DNA from: Arthrobacter agilis
GTDB lineage: Bacteria > Actinomycetota > Actinomycetes > Actinomycetales > Micrococcaceae
Assembly: GCF_002157505.1 (NCBI RefSeq)
Contig: NZ_NFSC01000029.1
Location: 62,001 to 126,000, forward strand
Direction of reading: 5' to 3'
DNA: 64,000 nt
The notes under the pieces were generated by a model. The model had not been told where the DNA came from, made no database searches, and was given only the letters and a program-made list of their open reading frames with translations. A program made the position numbers and the translations under genes. Below, one piece after another: positions 34,406 to 42,747 of the stretch; the stretch's first letter is position 1, and the number at the start of each line of letters is the position of its first letter.

Positions 34406-34894
34406 TCAATCCGCGGGGAGCTCCGACGTGATGTCACCGACGGTCGCACCGAGCGACGCCAGCAGCGGATCCGCATCCGTGAACAGCAGATAGTCCCGGG
34501 AGCCCGAGCCCATCCCGATACGGCGTCCCGGGATCCGCTCGTCGGCGTAGACCGGAAGGACACTGCTGCTGCCCAGCGGCGTGATGGTCCCGGATTCGTA
34601 TCCCGTGATGTCGAGTGCCGCCTCCGGTTTCACGAGGGACGCCTTGTTCACCGCCAGCAGCGACCTCAGCTTCGCCCAGTCCAGTCGCCGCGTCCCCGGG
34701 ATGAGTACGAAGACCGTGGTCCCGCCGCTGACCTTGGCCACCATCGTCTTGACGCCATCGGCGCCGGAGAGGCCCTGGGCCGCCGCCGCGTCGTCGAACG
34801 TGCCGTCGTCCTTCCTGGGTACCAGGACGACGTCGAGCCCGCGGGCCGAGGCATCGCGTTCGGCGGGCAGGGGGCGGGCGTCGGGAGAGTCCAT
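34406..34894 (-). CDS. YbaK/EbsC-type aminoacyl-tRNA deacylase family protein
   Basis: This 162-residue protein ends in a YbaK-like domain: KTMVAKVSGGTTVFVLIPGT, then a Lys-containing VNKASLVKPEAALDITGYES and ITPLGSSSVLPVYADE. Relatives hydrolyse mischarged tRNA such as Cys-tRNAPro. The N-terminal 35 residues are atypical and the usual N-terminal part of the domain seems shortened. Its ATG lies six bases after the stop of the LacI gene, so the two form an operon. Confidence 0.75.
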   Translation of the reverse strand: MDSPDARPLPAERDASARGLDVVLVPRKDDGTFDDAAAAQGLSGADGVKTMVAKVSGGTTVFVLIPGTRRLDWAKLRSLLAVNKASLVKPEAALDITGYESGTITPLGSSSVLPVYADERIPGRRIGMGSGSRDYLLFTDADPLLASLGATVGDITSELPAD

Positions 34895-34900
34895 GGTGCC

Positions 34901-35920
34901 CTATGGTAGGGCGCCGGTGCTGGATCGGGCGACGAGGTCGCCGGCAGGCATCCGGGCCGTCTGCACTTCGCCCGTGTCCAGCAGTCCCAGTAACAGTTCC
35001 GCGGCCACCCGCCCCTGCATGCCCGGATTGCGGGCCAGCGCCGTGACGGAGGGCGAGGCCAGCTCGCAGTGCAGGGAGTCGTCCCAACTGACCAGGGCGA
35101 CGTCCTCCGGGCAGCGCAGGCCGACAGCGCGCATCGCGAGCAGGCCACCCATCGACATGAGGTCGTTCCCGAAGACGAGTGCGCTGATCCCCTCCCCGCC
35201 GCGGAGGAGCGCCAGGGCCGCATCGCGGCCGGAATCGAGCGAATAGTCCGCCTCGTACTGGACCACCGAGATGCCGTGCCGGCCGGCGCGGTCCTGCACG
35301 CCCCTGATCCGCGCTTCCTCGTGCAGGAAGCTGCGGGGGCCGGAGACGTGGGCGATCCGCCGATGACCGGCCTGGTGGAGATGGTCGACGATGGTGGCTG
35401 CGTCCAGGGCGTGGTCCGTCGTGGTGCCCGAGCGCGGAGCGACACCTTCCGGGGCCGGGGCACCATGCAGCACGAAGGGAAGCCTCAGCCGCTCGAGCAG
35501 TGCGGGTCGGGGGTCGGCGTGGCGGTGGTCGAACAGAATGACGCCGTCCACCTTCCGCTCTCCGGCCCAGCGCTCGTAGGTGGCCCGCTCCTGCGCCGGA
35601 TCCCTGCCCACCATCCGCAGCATCAGGGCCATGTCTCCCTCGGCGAGCGCAGTCTCGATGCCGGTGAGAAGGCCCATGTAGTACGGTTCCGTGCCGATCA
35701 GGAGGGGGTCCGCGGACAGCACCATGCCGACGGCACCTGCCCGGGACCGGGAGAGGGCGCGGGCGGAGGAGCTGGGATACCACCCGAGTTCATCGGCGAG
35801 GTCCAGGACACGACGCCGGGTCAGCTCGCTCACTCCCGGCTGGCCGTTGAGCGCATAGGAGACGGAGGCCTTCGAGATGCCCAGGCGCTGCGCGAGACCG
35901 GCGATGGTTTCCTTGGCCAT
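34901..35920 (-). CDS. LacI family transcriptional regulator
   Basis: This 339-residue protein has a helix-turn-helix (IAGLAQRLGISKASVSYALN, about residues 5-25) and hinge region YPSSSARALSRSRAGAVGM. The periplasmic-binding-protein-like core has VFGNDLMSMGGLLAMRAVGL and VALVSWDDSLHCELASPSVT. It is divergent from the isomerase/dehydrogenase pair at 36033 and probably represses it through the perfect palindrome at 35987. The ligand is probably the sugar those enzymes process. Confidence 0.88.
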   Translation of the reverse strand: MAKETIAGLAQRLGISKASVSYALNGQPGVSELTRRRVLDLADELGWYPSSSARALSRSRAGAVGMVLSADPLLIGTEPYYMGLLTGIETALAEGDMALMLRMVGRDPAQERATYERWAGERKVDGVILFDHRHADPRPALLERLRLPFVLHGAPAPEGVAPRSGTTTDHALDAATIVDHLHQAGHRRIAHVSGPRSFLHEEARIRGVQDRAGRHGISVVQYEADYSLDSGRDAALALLRGGEGISALVFGNDLMSMGGLLAMRAVGLRCPEDVALVSWDDSLHCELASPSVTALARNPGMQGRVAAELLLGLLDTGEVQTARMPAGDLVARSSTGALP

Positions 35921-35946
35921 GGATTACACAATAGCCCCGCGATTCC

Positions 35947-35975
35947 TTGACCGGCCCGGGGCTATCGCCTAGGTT
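35947..35975 (+). promoter_or_regulatory. Promoter of the isomerase/Gfo-Idh operon
   Basis: TTGACC (35947-35952) and TAGGTT (35970-35975) are separated by exactly 17 bases, a near-consensus housekeeping promoter. The predicted start point near 35982 lies just before the LacI operator, so repressor bound there would block transcription. Confidence 0.7.
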
Positions 35976-35986
35976 CGATCCATTAC

Positions 35987-36000
35987 CTGAACCGGTTCAG
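35987..36000. promoter_or_regulatory. LacI operator, perfect 14-bp palindrome
   Basis: CTGAACCGGTTCAG is a perfect palindrome with the central CG of LacI-family sites. It lies at about +6 to +19 of the promoter at 35947 and 33 bases before the GTG at 36033. It also lies in the upstream region of the divergent LacI gene, allowing autoregulation. Confidence 0.75.
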
Positions 36001-36032
36001 TAACCCCGATTTCTCAGCGAGGAGAATAGCCC

Positions 36033-36767
36033 GTGACGTACTCACTGCAGCTCTACACACTGCGGACAGCCATAGGGGAGGATCTTCCCGGCACCATCAA
36101 GCGCGTCGCCGGGCTCGGTTACACCGCCGTCGAGCCCTACAACTTCGTCGCGACCGCCGAGGAACTCGCCGAAGCACTTGCGGCCAACGGGCTGACCGCG
36201 CCGTCCGGCCACGCACCGCTCCTGAGCGCAGACCAGGACGAGATCTTCGAGGCAGCGCGCACGCTCGGCATCGGCACCGTGATCGACCCGCACGTCGAGC
36301 GGTCCCACTGGACGTCGGCCGCCGACATCAAGGCCACGGCCGAGGCGCTCAACGCGGCGGCGAAGAAGGGTGCCGGGTACGGGATCACGGTCGGCTACCA
36401 CAACCACGAGTTCGAACTGGAGGAGCGCATCGACGGCGTCTCCGGGCTCGAGGTCCTCGCCGGCCACCTCGATCCCGAGGTGGTCCTCGAGGTGGACACC
36501 TACTGGGCCGCAGTGGGGGGCGAGGACCCCGTGGAACTGCTCCGGCGCCTGGGCGACCGCGTGCGCTTCGTCCACATCAAGGACGGCCCGCTCACGAAGA
36601 ACAACAAGGAGCAGGTAGCCGTCGGCTCCGGCCGGATGCGCGTCTGGGACGTGCTCGACGCCGTTCCCGGTCTCGAGGCCGCCGTCGTGGAACTCGACGA
36701 CTTCGACGGTGACGTGTTCACCGCCGTCGCCGACAGCCTGACCTACCTGAACGAGGGAAAGAAATGA
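36033..36767 (+). CDS. Sugar phosphate isomerase/epimerase family TIM-barrel protein
   Basis: This 244-residue xylose-isomerase-like barrel has VGYHNHEFEL with metal-ligand residues, LEVDTYWAAVGGEDP and VRFVHIKDGPL, typical of the IolE/Hyi-like family. It probably isomerises, epimerises or dehydrates a sugar or 3-keto sugar. It starts with GTG after GGAG and overlaps the next gene by four bases, so it acts with that dehydrogenase. TIM-barrel proteins of this family also serve as deglycosidases of 3-keto glycosides, which is an alternative here. Confidence 0.8.
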   Translation: MTYSLQLYTLRTAIGEDLPGTIKRVAGLGYTAVEPYNFVATAEELAEALAANGLTAPSGHAPLLSADQDEIFEAARTLGIGTVIDPHVERSHWTSAADIKATAEALNAAAKKGAGYGITVGYHNHEFELEERIDGVSGLEVLAGHLDPEVVLEVDTYWAAVGGEDPVELLRRLGDRVRFVHIKDGPLTKNNKEQVAVGSGRMRVWDVLDAVPGLEAAVVELDDFDGDVFTAVADSLTYLNEGKK

Positions 36768-37894
36768 GCATCGGCACCACCGAGACCCGCCGCACCGGCC
36801 CCGTCGGCGTCGCCGTCATCGGCGCCGGGGTCATCAGCAAGGAATACCTGACCAACCTCACGAGCTTCCCGGACGTGAAGGTGCACATCGTCGCCGACAT
36901 GTTCGAGGAGGTCGCTGCCGCGCGGGCGGCGGAATTCGGCGTCCCGGCATCCGGGAGCGTGCAGGACGCGCTGGATCATCCCGACGTTGAAATCGTGGTG
37001 AACCTGACGATTCCCGCCGCGCACGTGGCGGTCGCGACGGCCGCAGTGGGTGCCGGCAAGCACGTGTGGAGCGAGAAGCCCTTCTCGCTGGACCGGGAGA
37101 GCGGTATCGGCCTCCTGAAGACGGCCGACGCAGCAGGGGTCCGGCTCGGCTGCGCTCCCGACACCTTCCTCGGTGCGGGCCTCCAGACGGCGCTGCGCAT
37201 GGTGGCGCGGGGAGACATCGGCGTCCCCCTGACCGCGCTGACACTCATGCAGTCGCCAGGACCGGAGTCCTGGCACCCGAACCCTGCCTTCCTCTTCCAG
37301 GAGGGCGCGGGGCCGCTGTTCGACATGGGTCCCTACTACCTGACGGCCCTCGTCCAGACCTTCGGCGCCATCACGAAGGTAGCCGGCATCGGCTCGAAAT
37401 CCCGCGAGACCCGAACCATCGGATCGGGTCCGAAGGCCGGCGAGGTCTTCGACGTCACCGTCCCGACCCATGTCAGCGCGATCGCCCAATTCGCCGGCGG
37501 CGGGTCGTCGCAAAGCATCTTCAGCTTCGATTCGCCGCTCAAGCGCGCGGGTTTCGTCGAGGTCACCGGAACCGAGGGGACGCTCGCTTTCCCTGACCCG
37601 AACAACTTCACGGGCGACCTGCTGCTCACCCGCGCTGGAGCGGATGAACCCGAGGGGATCCCGGCCGTCGGGGCGACGTCGACGCGCGGCAGCGGCGTCC
37701 TCGAGATGGCCCGCGCCCTCCGGGAGGGCCGTCCGCACCGCGCGCAGGGTGAGATGGCGTACCACGTGCTCGATGCGATGGTCTCGATCTCCGAAAGCAT
37801 CGAGACGGGCGAGTTCGTCCCGCTGCTGAGCACGGCGACCGCCGCCGAGCCGCTGCCCGAGGACTGGGATCCCTACGTGTCCACCCTCGCGTGA
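36764..37894 (+). CDS. Gfo/Idh/MocA family oxidoreductase
   Basis: This 376-residue NAD(P)-dependent sugar dehydrogenase has a Rossmann start GVAVIGAGVISKEYLTNLTS, then VVNLTIPAAHVAVATAAVGA. The active-site HVWSEKPFSLDRESG follows, with the EKP lysine, and then the C-terminal beta domain. It is translationally coupled to the isomerase gene. By analogy with related pairs it may oxidise a hexose or inositol-like ring at C3 or reduce the product. No transporter lies next to it. Confidence 0.86.
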   Translation: MSIGTTETRRTGPVGVAVIGAGVISKEYLTNLTSFPDVKVHIVADMFEEVAAARAAEFGVPASGSVQDALDHPDVEIVVNLTIPAAHVAVATAAVGAGKHVWSEKPFSLDRESGIGLLKTADAAGVRLGCAPDTFLGAGLQTALRMVARGDIGVPLTALTLMQSPGPESWHPNPAFLFQEGAGPLFDMGPYYLTALVQTFGAITKVAGIGSKSRETRTIGSGPKAGEVFDVTVPTHVSAIAQFAGGGSSQSIFSFDSPLKRAGFVEVTGTEGTLAFPDPNNFTGDLLLTRAGADEPEGIPAVGATSTRGSGVLEMARALREGRPHRAQGEMAYHVLDAMVSISESIETGEFVPLLSTATAAEPLPEDWDPYVSTLA

Positions 37895-38018
37895 CGCCGG
37901 AGGCGCGGACCGGCATCTACTGACGTCCGCATGACCCTGCCCGGAAGCCGGACTCCTGCCCGAGGCGTTGCTCCCCTAGGGTGGGGGAGTCCGGATTCAT
38001 CGATGAAAGGACCGCGCA

Positions 38019-38456
38019 ATGACTATCGACCACGACTTCTGGGATATGCCGGGGGCAGGGCATTCCCATGGGGCTATCGAGCCAGAAGAATGCTGGGCCC
38101 TGCTCAGTACCGGTCTCACGGGACGCATGGGGTTCCTCAGGGATGGGCGCGTCTTCATCTTCCCCGTGAACTACGTGGTCCACGACCGCGGCGTCTACTT
38201 CCGCACATCGTCCACCGGTGACCTGGGCCGTACATCGCTCGACCGCGTTGCCTTCCAGGTCGATCACGTGGTTCCCGAACGGATGTCCGGCTGGTCCGTC
38301 CTGGTGCAGGGGTCGACCGCCGTCGTGACGGACGAGGCACTTCTGTCAGCGGTATGGGGTCATATGGTCAATGAACCGTGGGCAGGCGGGGATCGCCGGC
38401 AGCTCGTGCAGGTGGTGCCCACGTCGGTTTCCGGGCGCCGCGTCGGCACGGCCTGA
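38019..38456 (+). CDS. Pyridoxamine 5'-phosphate oxidase-like flavin/F420-type protein
   Basis: This 145-residue split-barrel protein has ECWALLSTGLTGRMGFLRDG and VFIFPVNYVVHDRGVYFRTS, then VAFQVDHV and GWSVLVQGSTAVVTD. These are the marks of small Rv1155/PNPOx-like proteins binding FMN, F420 or heme-related cofactors. ATG 38019 is preceded by GAAAGGA. It has no operon partner and the substrate is unknown. Confidence 0.78.
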   Translation: MTIDHDFWDMPGAGHSHGAIEPEECWALLSTGLTGRMGFLRDGRVFIFPVNYVVHDRGVYFRTSSTGDLGRTSLDRVAFQVDHVVPERMSGWSVLVQGSTAVVTDEALLSAVWGHMVNEPWAGGDRRQLVQVVPTSVSGRRVGTA

Positions 38457-38562
38457 TTCCGCTGCTGGTACCGCTGCAGCGGTGCCGACGGAGGACTGGC
38501 GTAGGCTGGAAGTCTGCGGACACGTTCGCGCCACCTCAGGCGCCGTCCGCGAGGAGGCGGAA

Positions 38563-39207
38563 TTGGTACAGCGCATGGCAGACCCCACGTATCGGGCCCA
38601 GCAATGGGAACAGCGGTACGATCCACAGATCGAGGACGTGAACCGGCTCTGCGACGCGCTGGCCGAGTCCAAGCCGGGGTCGGGCGTGCCGTACATCGAT
38701 CCCATCCACGACGTCGACGGCTGCAAGATCGTCAGTCTCTTCTCGAATCCGGGAGCATCGCTGCCGTCGGGATTCGTCTCGTTCGAGAACGACGACCCCA
38801 GTTCCATCCGCATGGCCGGCATCTACGAGGCGATCGGCCTTCGCCCTGACGCGTTCATGCCGTGGAATGCTCACCCGTGGTACCTCCCGGAGGGCAAGGA
38901 ACGCGCGTTGACGATGGAGCAGATCACCGATGGAGTGAAGCCCCTCCTGACATTCCTGCAGCAGGTTCCCCGCGCATCGGCACTCGTCGCGCACGGCGCC
39001 GATGCCCACAAGGCTGCACGCCGGCTCATGAAGCTCGAGAACCGCGCCATCGCCAAGCGCGGGTTCAAGATCTACGAGGTCCGTTCCCCGGGGGAGCGCG
39101 CCTTCAAGGGCACGCCCGCCAATCAGGAGCTGTGGCTCAAGGAGATCCAGTCGGCCTACACCGACGCCATGGGCAGGGCCGGGATCCGGGTCCGACAGTC
39201 CATCTAG
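38563..39207 (+). CDS. Uracil-DNA glycosylase superfamily-like protein
   Basis: This 214-residue protein (from TTG) has UDG-superfamily features: VSLFSNPGASLPSGFVSFEN at the uracil-binding turn, FMPWNAHPWYLP in the middle and SALVAHGADAHKAARRLM at the region of the catalytic-histidine strand. These differ from classical UDG motifs, so activity is uncertain. TTG 38563 has GAGGAGG five bases upstream; the first ATG at 38575 is too far from any site. A role in base excision repair is likely but unproven. Confidence 0.7.
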   Translation: MVQRMADPTYRAQQWEQRYDPQIEDVNRLCDALAESKPGSGVPYIDPIHDVDGCKIVSLFSNPGASLPSGFVSFENDDPSSIRMAGIYEAIGLRPDAFMPWNAHPWYLPEGKERALTMEQITDGVKPLLTFLQQVPRASALVAHGADAHKAARRLMKLENRAIAKRGFKIYEVRSPGERAFKGTPANQELWLKEIQSAYTDAMGRAGIRVRQSI

Positions 39208-39355
39208 ATCCAGCGGCCGGGCAGGTCCGGGCGTGCGGGTCGTCGCCGAGCCGGAACCGGTCCTGGCAGCGATGTGCTCAACTCCGCCCGGACAGCGGCT
39301 GAACTCCGCCCGGGCGGTATGAGCCCTACGGCTCCCGATGTCGCCTGGGGGCGCC

Positions 39356-39718
39356 TCAGGCCGAGCCGGTCACCGTGCGCAGGGAGGCCCCGACGGGGGC
39401 GGCATCATCCAGGGCGCGCCCGAGCGTGAGGCCGCGAAGGGTCGCCGAGATGTCCTCGAGGGACTGCTGTACCCACGCGAAAGCCTCGTCGTCCATGGCG
39501 CGCTCGCAGGGGTCGGGGATGCACGAGCGGTGCGCCAGGGCGAGGCGGGCGACGGTTCCCTCGAGCGAGTCGAGCAACCCCTCCGTCTCCGCGGCCAGGT
39601 GGTCGGCCAGTACTCCGGCGCCCGGTGCATCGCGTCCGCCGGGCATGACGAGGAGCGTGGTCCTCGGCAGCCGGGAAGCGACGGCGGGCGTGCTGACAGA
39701 CGGGCGCTGCGTGCTCAT
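39356..39718 (-). CDS. Hypothetical protein
   Basis: This 120-residue protein is not recognised. Residues 35-100 are helical (LADHLAAETEGLLDSLEGTV, then CERAMDDEAFAWVQQSLEDI) with Cys pairs too sparse for metal binding. The N-terminus is Ser/Pro-rich. ATG 39718 has AAAAGG upstream. The 243-base gap 39719-39961 beyond it contains no gene; a TTGACA hexamer at 39779 has no clear -10. Confidence 0.5.
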   Translation of the reverse strand: MSTQRPSVSTPAVASRLPRTTLLVMPGGRDAPGAGVLADHLAAETEGLLDSLEGTVARLALAHRSCIPDPCERAMDDEAFAWVQQSLEDISATLRGLTLGRALDDAAPVGASLRTVTGSA

Positions 39719-39961
39719 ATGGGTGAGACCTTTTCTTAGTCAAGAGGGCGCCCTGAAAGTCCCCACGGGCAGAAAACATTGACAGAGATAGTGTGCCACC
39801 CATTTCGGGTGTTTCTGCCGCTCAAGACGCAAGAATTCCGCAAATTACCGGTCAGTAGGCTCCGGCGGCCTCCGGGGGGTCCGTCCGTGCGGATGCAGCC
39901 TCGTCGCTACGCCCCTGCGCAGGCCTGAAAATCACCTGACCGGCGCGGTTCTCGCGGGCCG

Positions 39962-40171
39962 CTACTCCCCGTTCCGCCTGAGGTAGGTCGACCCGTCGGG
40001 GTTGCGCACCACCGTCCACTGCTGCAGTTCCTCCTGCCGGAGGCGCTGGGCCTCGTCGTCGCGGTAGACGATCGGTCCCGACGTCGTGCCCCGCTGGGCG
40101 GGTCCGAGGAACAGGCGCAGCTTTCCGGTGGCCGACATGAAACGCGTGGACAGCGGAACCTTCTTGCTCAT
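39962..40171 (-). CDS. Hypothetical basic small protein
   Basis: This 69-residue protein begins MSKKVPLSTRFMSATGKLRL and has FLGPAQRG, then a helical DDEAQRLRQEELQQWTVVRN and DGSTYLRRNGE. It is rich in Arg and Gln and has no membrane segment. It may be a small nucleic-acid-associated protein, but no family is recognised. ATG 40171 has AAAGGA at proper spacing. It follows the OhrR-like gene on the same strand by 50 bases. Confidence 0.5.
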   Translation of the reverse strand: MSKKVPLSTRFMSATGKLRLFLGPAQRGTTSGPIVYRDDEAQRLRQEELQQWTVVRNPDGSTYLRRNGE

Positions 40172-40221
40172 GAGTAATCCTTTTCCTGGTGTCATTCGAA
40201 AGGTCGGGGTCGAGGGGGCCG

Positions 40222-40686
40222 CTAGTCGCGCGTCGAGGATGGCAGTTCGGTTCCCGTCGCCCGGATGATGCCGTGCATGGCGTCGTTGAGGGTCTCGACC
40301 TGCTCGCGGGTCAGCCCGAGGCGTTCCATCATGGCCACCGGGACCTGGAGTGCGTCGGTGCGAAGCTCACGGCCCGCTGCGGTGAGTTCCACGGCAAGGG
40401 CGCGCTCATTGCCCGGAACGCGGGAGCGGGTGACCAGTCCCAGCGTCTCCAGCCGCTTGAGCATCGGCGAGAGGGTGGCGGACTCCATGGCCAGCGCCCG
40501 GCTGATGTTCCGCACCGTACGCGGGCTCTCCTCCCACAGGGCGAGCATCACGAGGTACTGCGGATGGGTCAGGTTGAGTTTCTCGAGGACCGGCCGGTAG
40601 GCGCCGACCACGCTGCGGGATGCCACGGACAGCGCGAAGCATAGTTGGCGCTCGAGCAGGAGGTCGTCGTCGGTTCTGGTGTCCAT
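40222..40686 (-). CDS. MarR/OhrR-family peroxide-type regulator
   Basis: This 154-residue protein begins MDTRTDDDLLLERQLCFALS, matching the OhrR N-terminus with its peroxide-sensing Cys (here Cys16), and continues LNLTHPQYLVMLALWE. The winged helix is ALAMESATLSPMLKRLETLG and RSRVPGNERALAVELT. OhrR proteins release DNA when this Cys is oxidised by organic peroxides. No ohr gene lies nearby, which is unusual. A palindromic AT-rich site lies 30 bases upstream. Confidence 0.82.
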   Translation of the reverse strand: MDTRTDDDLLLERQLCFALSVASRSVVGAYRPVLEKLNLTHPQYLVMLALWEESPRTVRNISRALAMESATLSPMLKRLETLGLVTRSRVPGNERALAVELTAAGRELRTDALQVPVAMMERLGLTREQVETLNDAMHGIIRATGTELPSSTRD

Positions 40687-40715
40687 GGGAGGGCCTGTTC
40701 TGCAGCGGAAAAATT

Positions 40716-40741
40716 AGTAGTCTAACTGTTAGTGTACTACT
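40716..40741. promoter_or_regulatory. Probable OhrR-type operator between divergent genes
   Basis: AGTAG (40716-40720) and CTACT (40737-40741) flank an inner CTAACTGTTAG palindrome (40722-40732). The region is strikingly AT-rich for this genome. It lies 30 bases before the OhrR-like ATG and 119 bases before the radical SAM gene. Confidence 0.55.
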
Positions 40742-40859
40742 GCTCGCGAGCAGGCGGGATTTCCCGCGGAGAGCCGAGCCGCGGACGGGCGCTCAGGAGG
40801 CCCGAAAATGTCGGTGGGAGCCGATAGATTGGGGGCAAAGCCGCCACTCGAAAGGTCGC

Positions 40860-41927
40860 ATGCTCCAGCCCAGCAAGCTGCTCCAGATCAGCCGTATCTA
40901 CGTCGAGCCGGCCGCGGCCGAGCTGCCCAGGGGCAAGGAGATCCTGGCGCGATGGCCGGAGGCCGACGTCGTGGAAGTGGCGAGCCACTGGCGGATCCCC
41001 GAACTCAGCGGCGATGAGGCGAACGTCCGCCGGTGGGCGCGGATCAAGACCGAGGCGCTCGTCGTCGGCGTCAAGAAGTCCCTGACGGCCAAGCCCAACG
41101 GCAGGTCGGCGGACTTCATCGCACCCTCGACGGCCAATGGCTGCGCGATGGCCTGCGCCTACTGCTACGTCCCACGCCACAAGGGCTACAGCAACCCCAT
41201 CACGGTCTTCGCGAACATCGACCAGATCAGCGGCTACCTCGAACGGCACGTCGCCCGGCAGGGCATCAAGCTCGAGCCCAACCAGTGCGACGACCATGCG
41301 TGGGTCTACGACATCGGGGAGAACAGCGACTGCTCCGTGGACGCGCTCGTCAGCGACAACGTGCGGGACCTGGTCGACCTCTATCGGGAGCTACCCACCG
41401 CGAAGCTCTCCTTCGCCACCAAGTACGTGAACCGGGACATGCTGTCGTGGGACCCGCAGGAACGCACGCGCATCCGGTTCTCGCTCATGCCCGAGAGGCT
41501 CGCGCGCACGGTGGACGTGCGTACTACTCCCGTCGCCGAGCGGATCGCCGCCATCAACGACTTCGTGGACGCGGGGTACGAGGTGCACGTCAACTTCTCG
41601 CCGGTGATCATCACGCCCGGTTGGCAGGAGGACTGGCGCGAACTCTTCCGGCAGCTGGATGCAGCGCTCTCGCCGGCCGCGAAGCAGCAGCTCGCGGCGG
41701 AGGTCATCTTCCTGACGCACAACCAGCAGTTGCACGAGGTCAACATGGGCTGGCACCCGCAAGCCGAGGAGATTCTGTGGCGGCCGGACCTGCAGGAGAC
41801 CAAACGGTCGCAGAATGGTTTCACCAACGTGCGGTACATCGCCTACGAGAAGCGGGGCTACCTCGATGAGTTCCTCCGCCTGGCCGGGGCCGAACTGCCC
41901 TACTGCCGGATCCGCTATGCGTTCTAG
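40860..41927 (+). CDS. Rv2578c-type / spore photoproduct lyase-like radical SAM protein
   Basis: This 355-residue enzyme has the radical SAM cluster motif ANGCAMACAYCYVPRHKGY (CxxxCxYC with the three Fe-S Cys). It continues with NPITVFANIDQI, KLSFATKYVNRDML and RIRFSLMPERLAR. The pattern fits the Rv2578c family, related to spore photoproduct lyase. Non-sporulating actinobacteria carry it, so its role is uncertain; DNA or nucleotide repair is a reasonable guess. ATG 40860 follows AAAGG. The next gene begins 12 bases after its stop. Confidence 0.82.
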   Translation: MLQPSKLLQISRIYVEPAAAELPRGKEILARWPEADVVEVASHWRIPELSGDEANVRRWARIKTEALVVGVKKSLTAKPNGRSADFIAPSTANGCAMACAYCYVPRHKGYSNPITVFANIDQISGYLERHVARQGIKLEPNQCDDHAWVYDIGENSDCSVDALVSDNVRDLVDLYRELPTAKLSFATKYVNRDMLSWDPQERTRIRFSLMPERLARTVDVRTTPVAERIAAINDFVDAGYEVHVNFSPVIITPGWQEDWRELFRQLDAALSPAAKQQLAAEVIFLTHNQQLHEVNMGWHPQAEEILWRPDLQETKRSQNGFTNVRYIAYEKRGYLDEFLRLAGAELPYCRIRYAF

Positions 41928-41939
41928 GGCGCGGTCCGC

Positions 41940-42689
41940 GTGACGACCGGCCACCGGCAGGACCCGGCCCGGTACCTCGCACCCGCGCTGCCGCGTCCCG
42001 TGATCATGGACCAGTGCTGGGCGGACGCGGTGTTCCTGCATTGGCGGATCGCCTCCGAAGTCGCAGCACCCTACCTGCCCCCGGGCGTGGTGCCCGATGA
42101 GGTGGACGGCTCGTCCTGGGTGGGGCTGATCGGTTTCCGCATGGTCGGAGCCGGGGTGGGCAGGGGCCTGCCCGTCCCGTACTTCGGGTCCTTTCCGGAG
42201 ATCAACGTCCGGCTCTACTCACGAGGGCCGGACGGCACGCGCGGCGTCGTCTTCGTGACCCTCGACGCGTCGCGCCTCGCCGTCGTGCTCGCTGCGCGCG
42301 CGGCCGGGATCCCGTACGTGTGGTCGAAGTGCTCGCCGATCCAGCGCGGGGAGGGTGCGCGGCGGGAGTACGGGTACGACGTCGTGCGGTACCGCAGGCA
42401 GGCCACATCCCGCTTCGCGGTCCGGCCGGATATGGACCGGACAGCGGAGGACACCCTGTCGCTGGAGCTGACCGCGCGTTTCGGGCTGCACAGCGCCCTT
42501 GCCGGGAGGACCCTCTACATCCCCAACGCCCACCCTCCCTGGCCGCTACACCCGGCGACGCTGACGGAGTTCGACGACGGGCTGCTGGGCGCGGCCGGAT
42601 TCCGGGTCGAAGGCCCGCCGGAGTCGGTCCTGTTCTCACCCGGCGTGCAGACGCAGTTCGGCAAGCCGGGCGTGGTCTACCGGGGTTGA
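41940..42689 (+). CDS. DUF2071 (YqjF-like) family protein
   Basis: This 249-residue protein has YqjF signatures: FLHWRIASEVAAPYLPPGV, WVGLIGFRMVGAGVGRGLP, and PEINVRLYSRGPDGTRGVVF, then PYVWSKCSP and the C-terminal FSPGVQTQFGKP. It is a beta-rich family resembling acetoacetate decarboxylase folds, without known function. GTG 41940 lacks a clear ribosome site; ATG 42006 is an alternative. Probably co-transcribed with the radical SAM gene. Confidence 0.8.
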   Translation: MTTGHRQDPARYLAPALPRPVIMDQCWADAVFLHWRIASEVAAPYLPPGVVPDEVDGSSWVGLIGFRMVGAGVGRGLPVPYFGSFPEINVRLYSRGPDGTRGVVFVTLDASRLAVVLAARAAGIPYVWSKCSPIQRGEGARREYGYDVVRYRRQATSRFAVRPDMDRTAEDTLSLELTARFGLHSALAGRTLYIPNAHPPWPLHPATLTEFDDGLLGAAGFRVEGPPESVLFSPGVQTQFGKPGVVYRG

Positions 42690-42747
42690 GGGGCGGCGTC
42701 GAGCACCGGCGTCCCGCGCCGTTCGGCAGCGGCTGCCCGTCGGAGTG

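Noticed and set aside
35970-35985. GGTTCGATCC resembling a tRNA T-loop
   Set aside because: No acceptor or anticodon arms can be built around it; it coincides with the -10 and start region of the promoter at 35947.
37948-37994. CCGGACTCC/GGAGTCCGG hairpin as a terminator after the Gfo/Idh gene
   Set aside because: The loop is about 29 bases, and a TAGGGT-like promoter element lies inside, so a terminator call is not supported.
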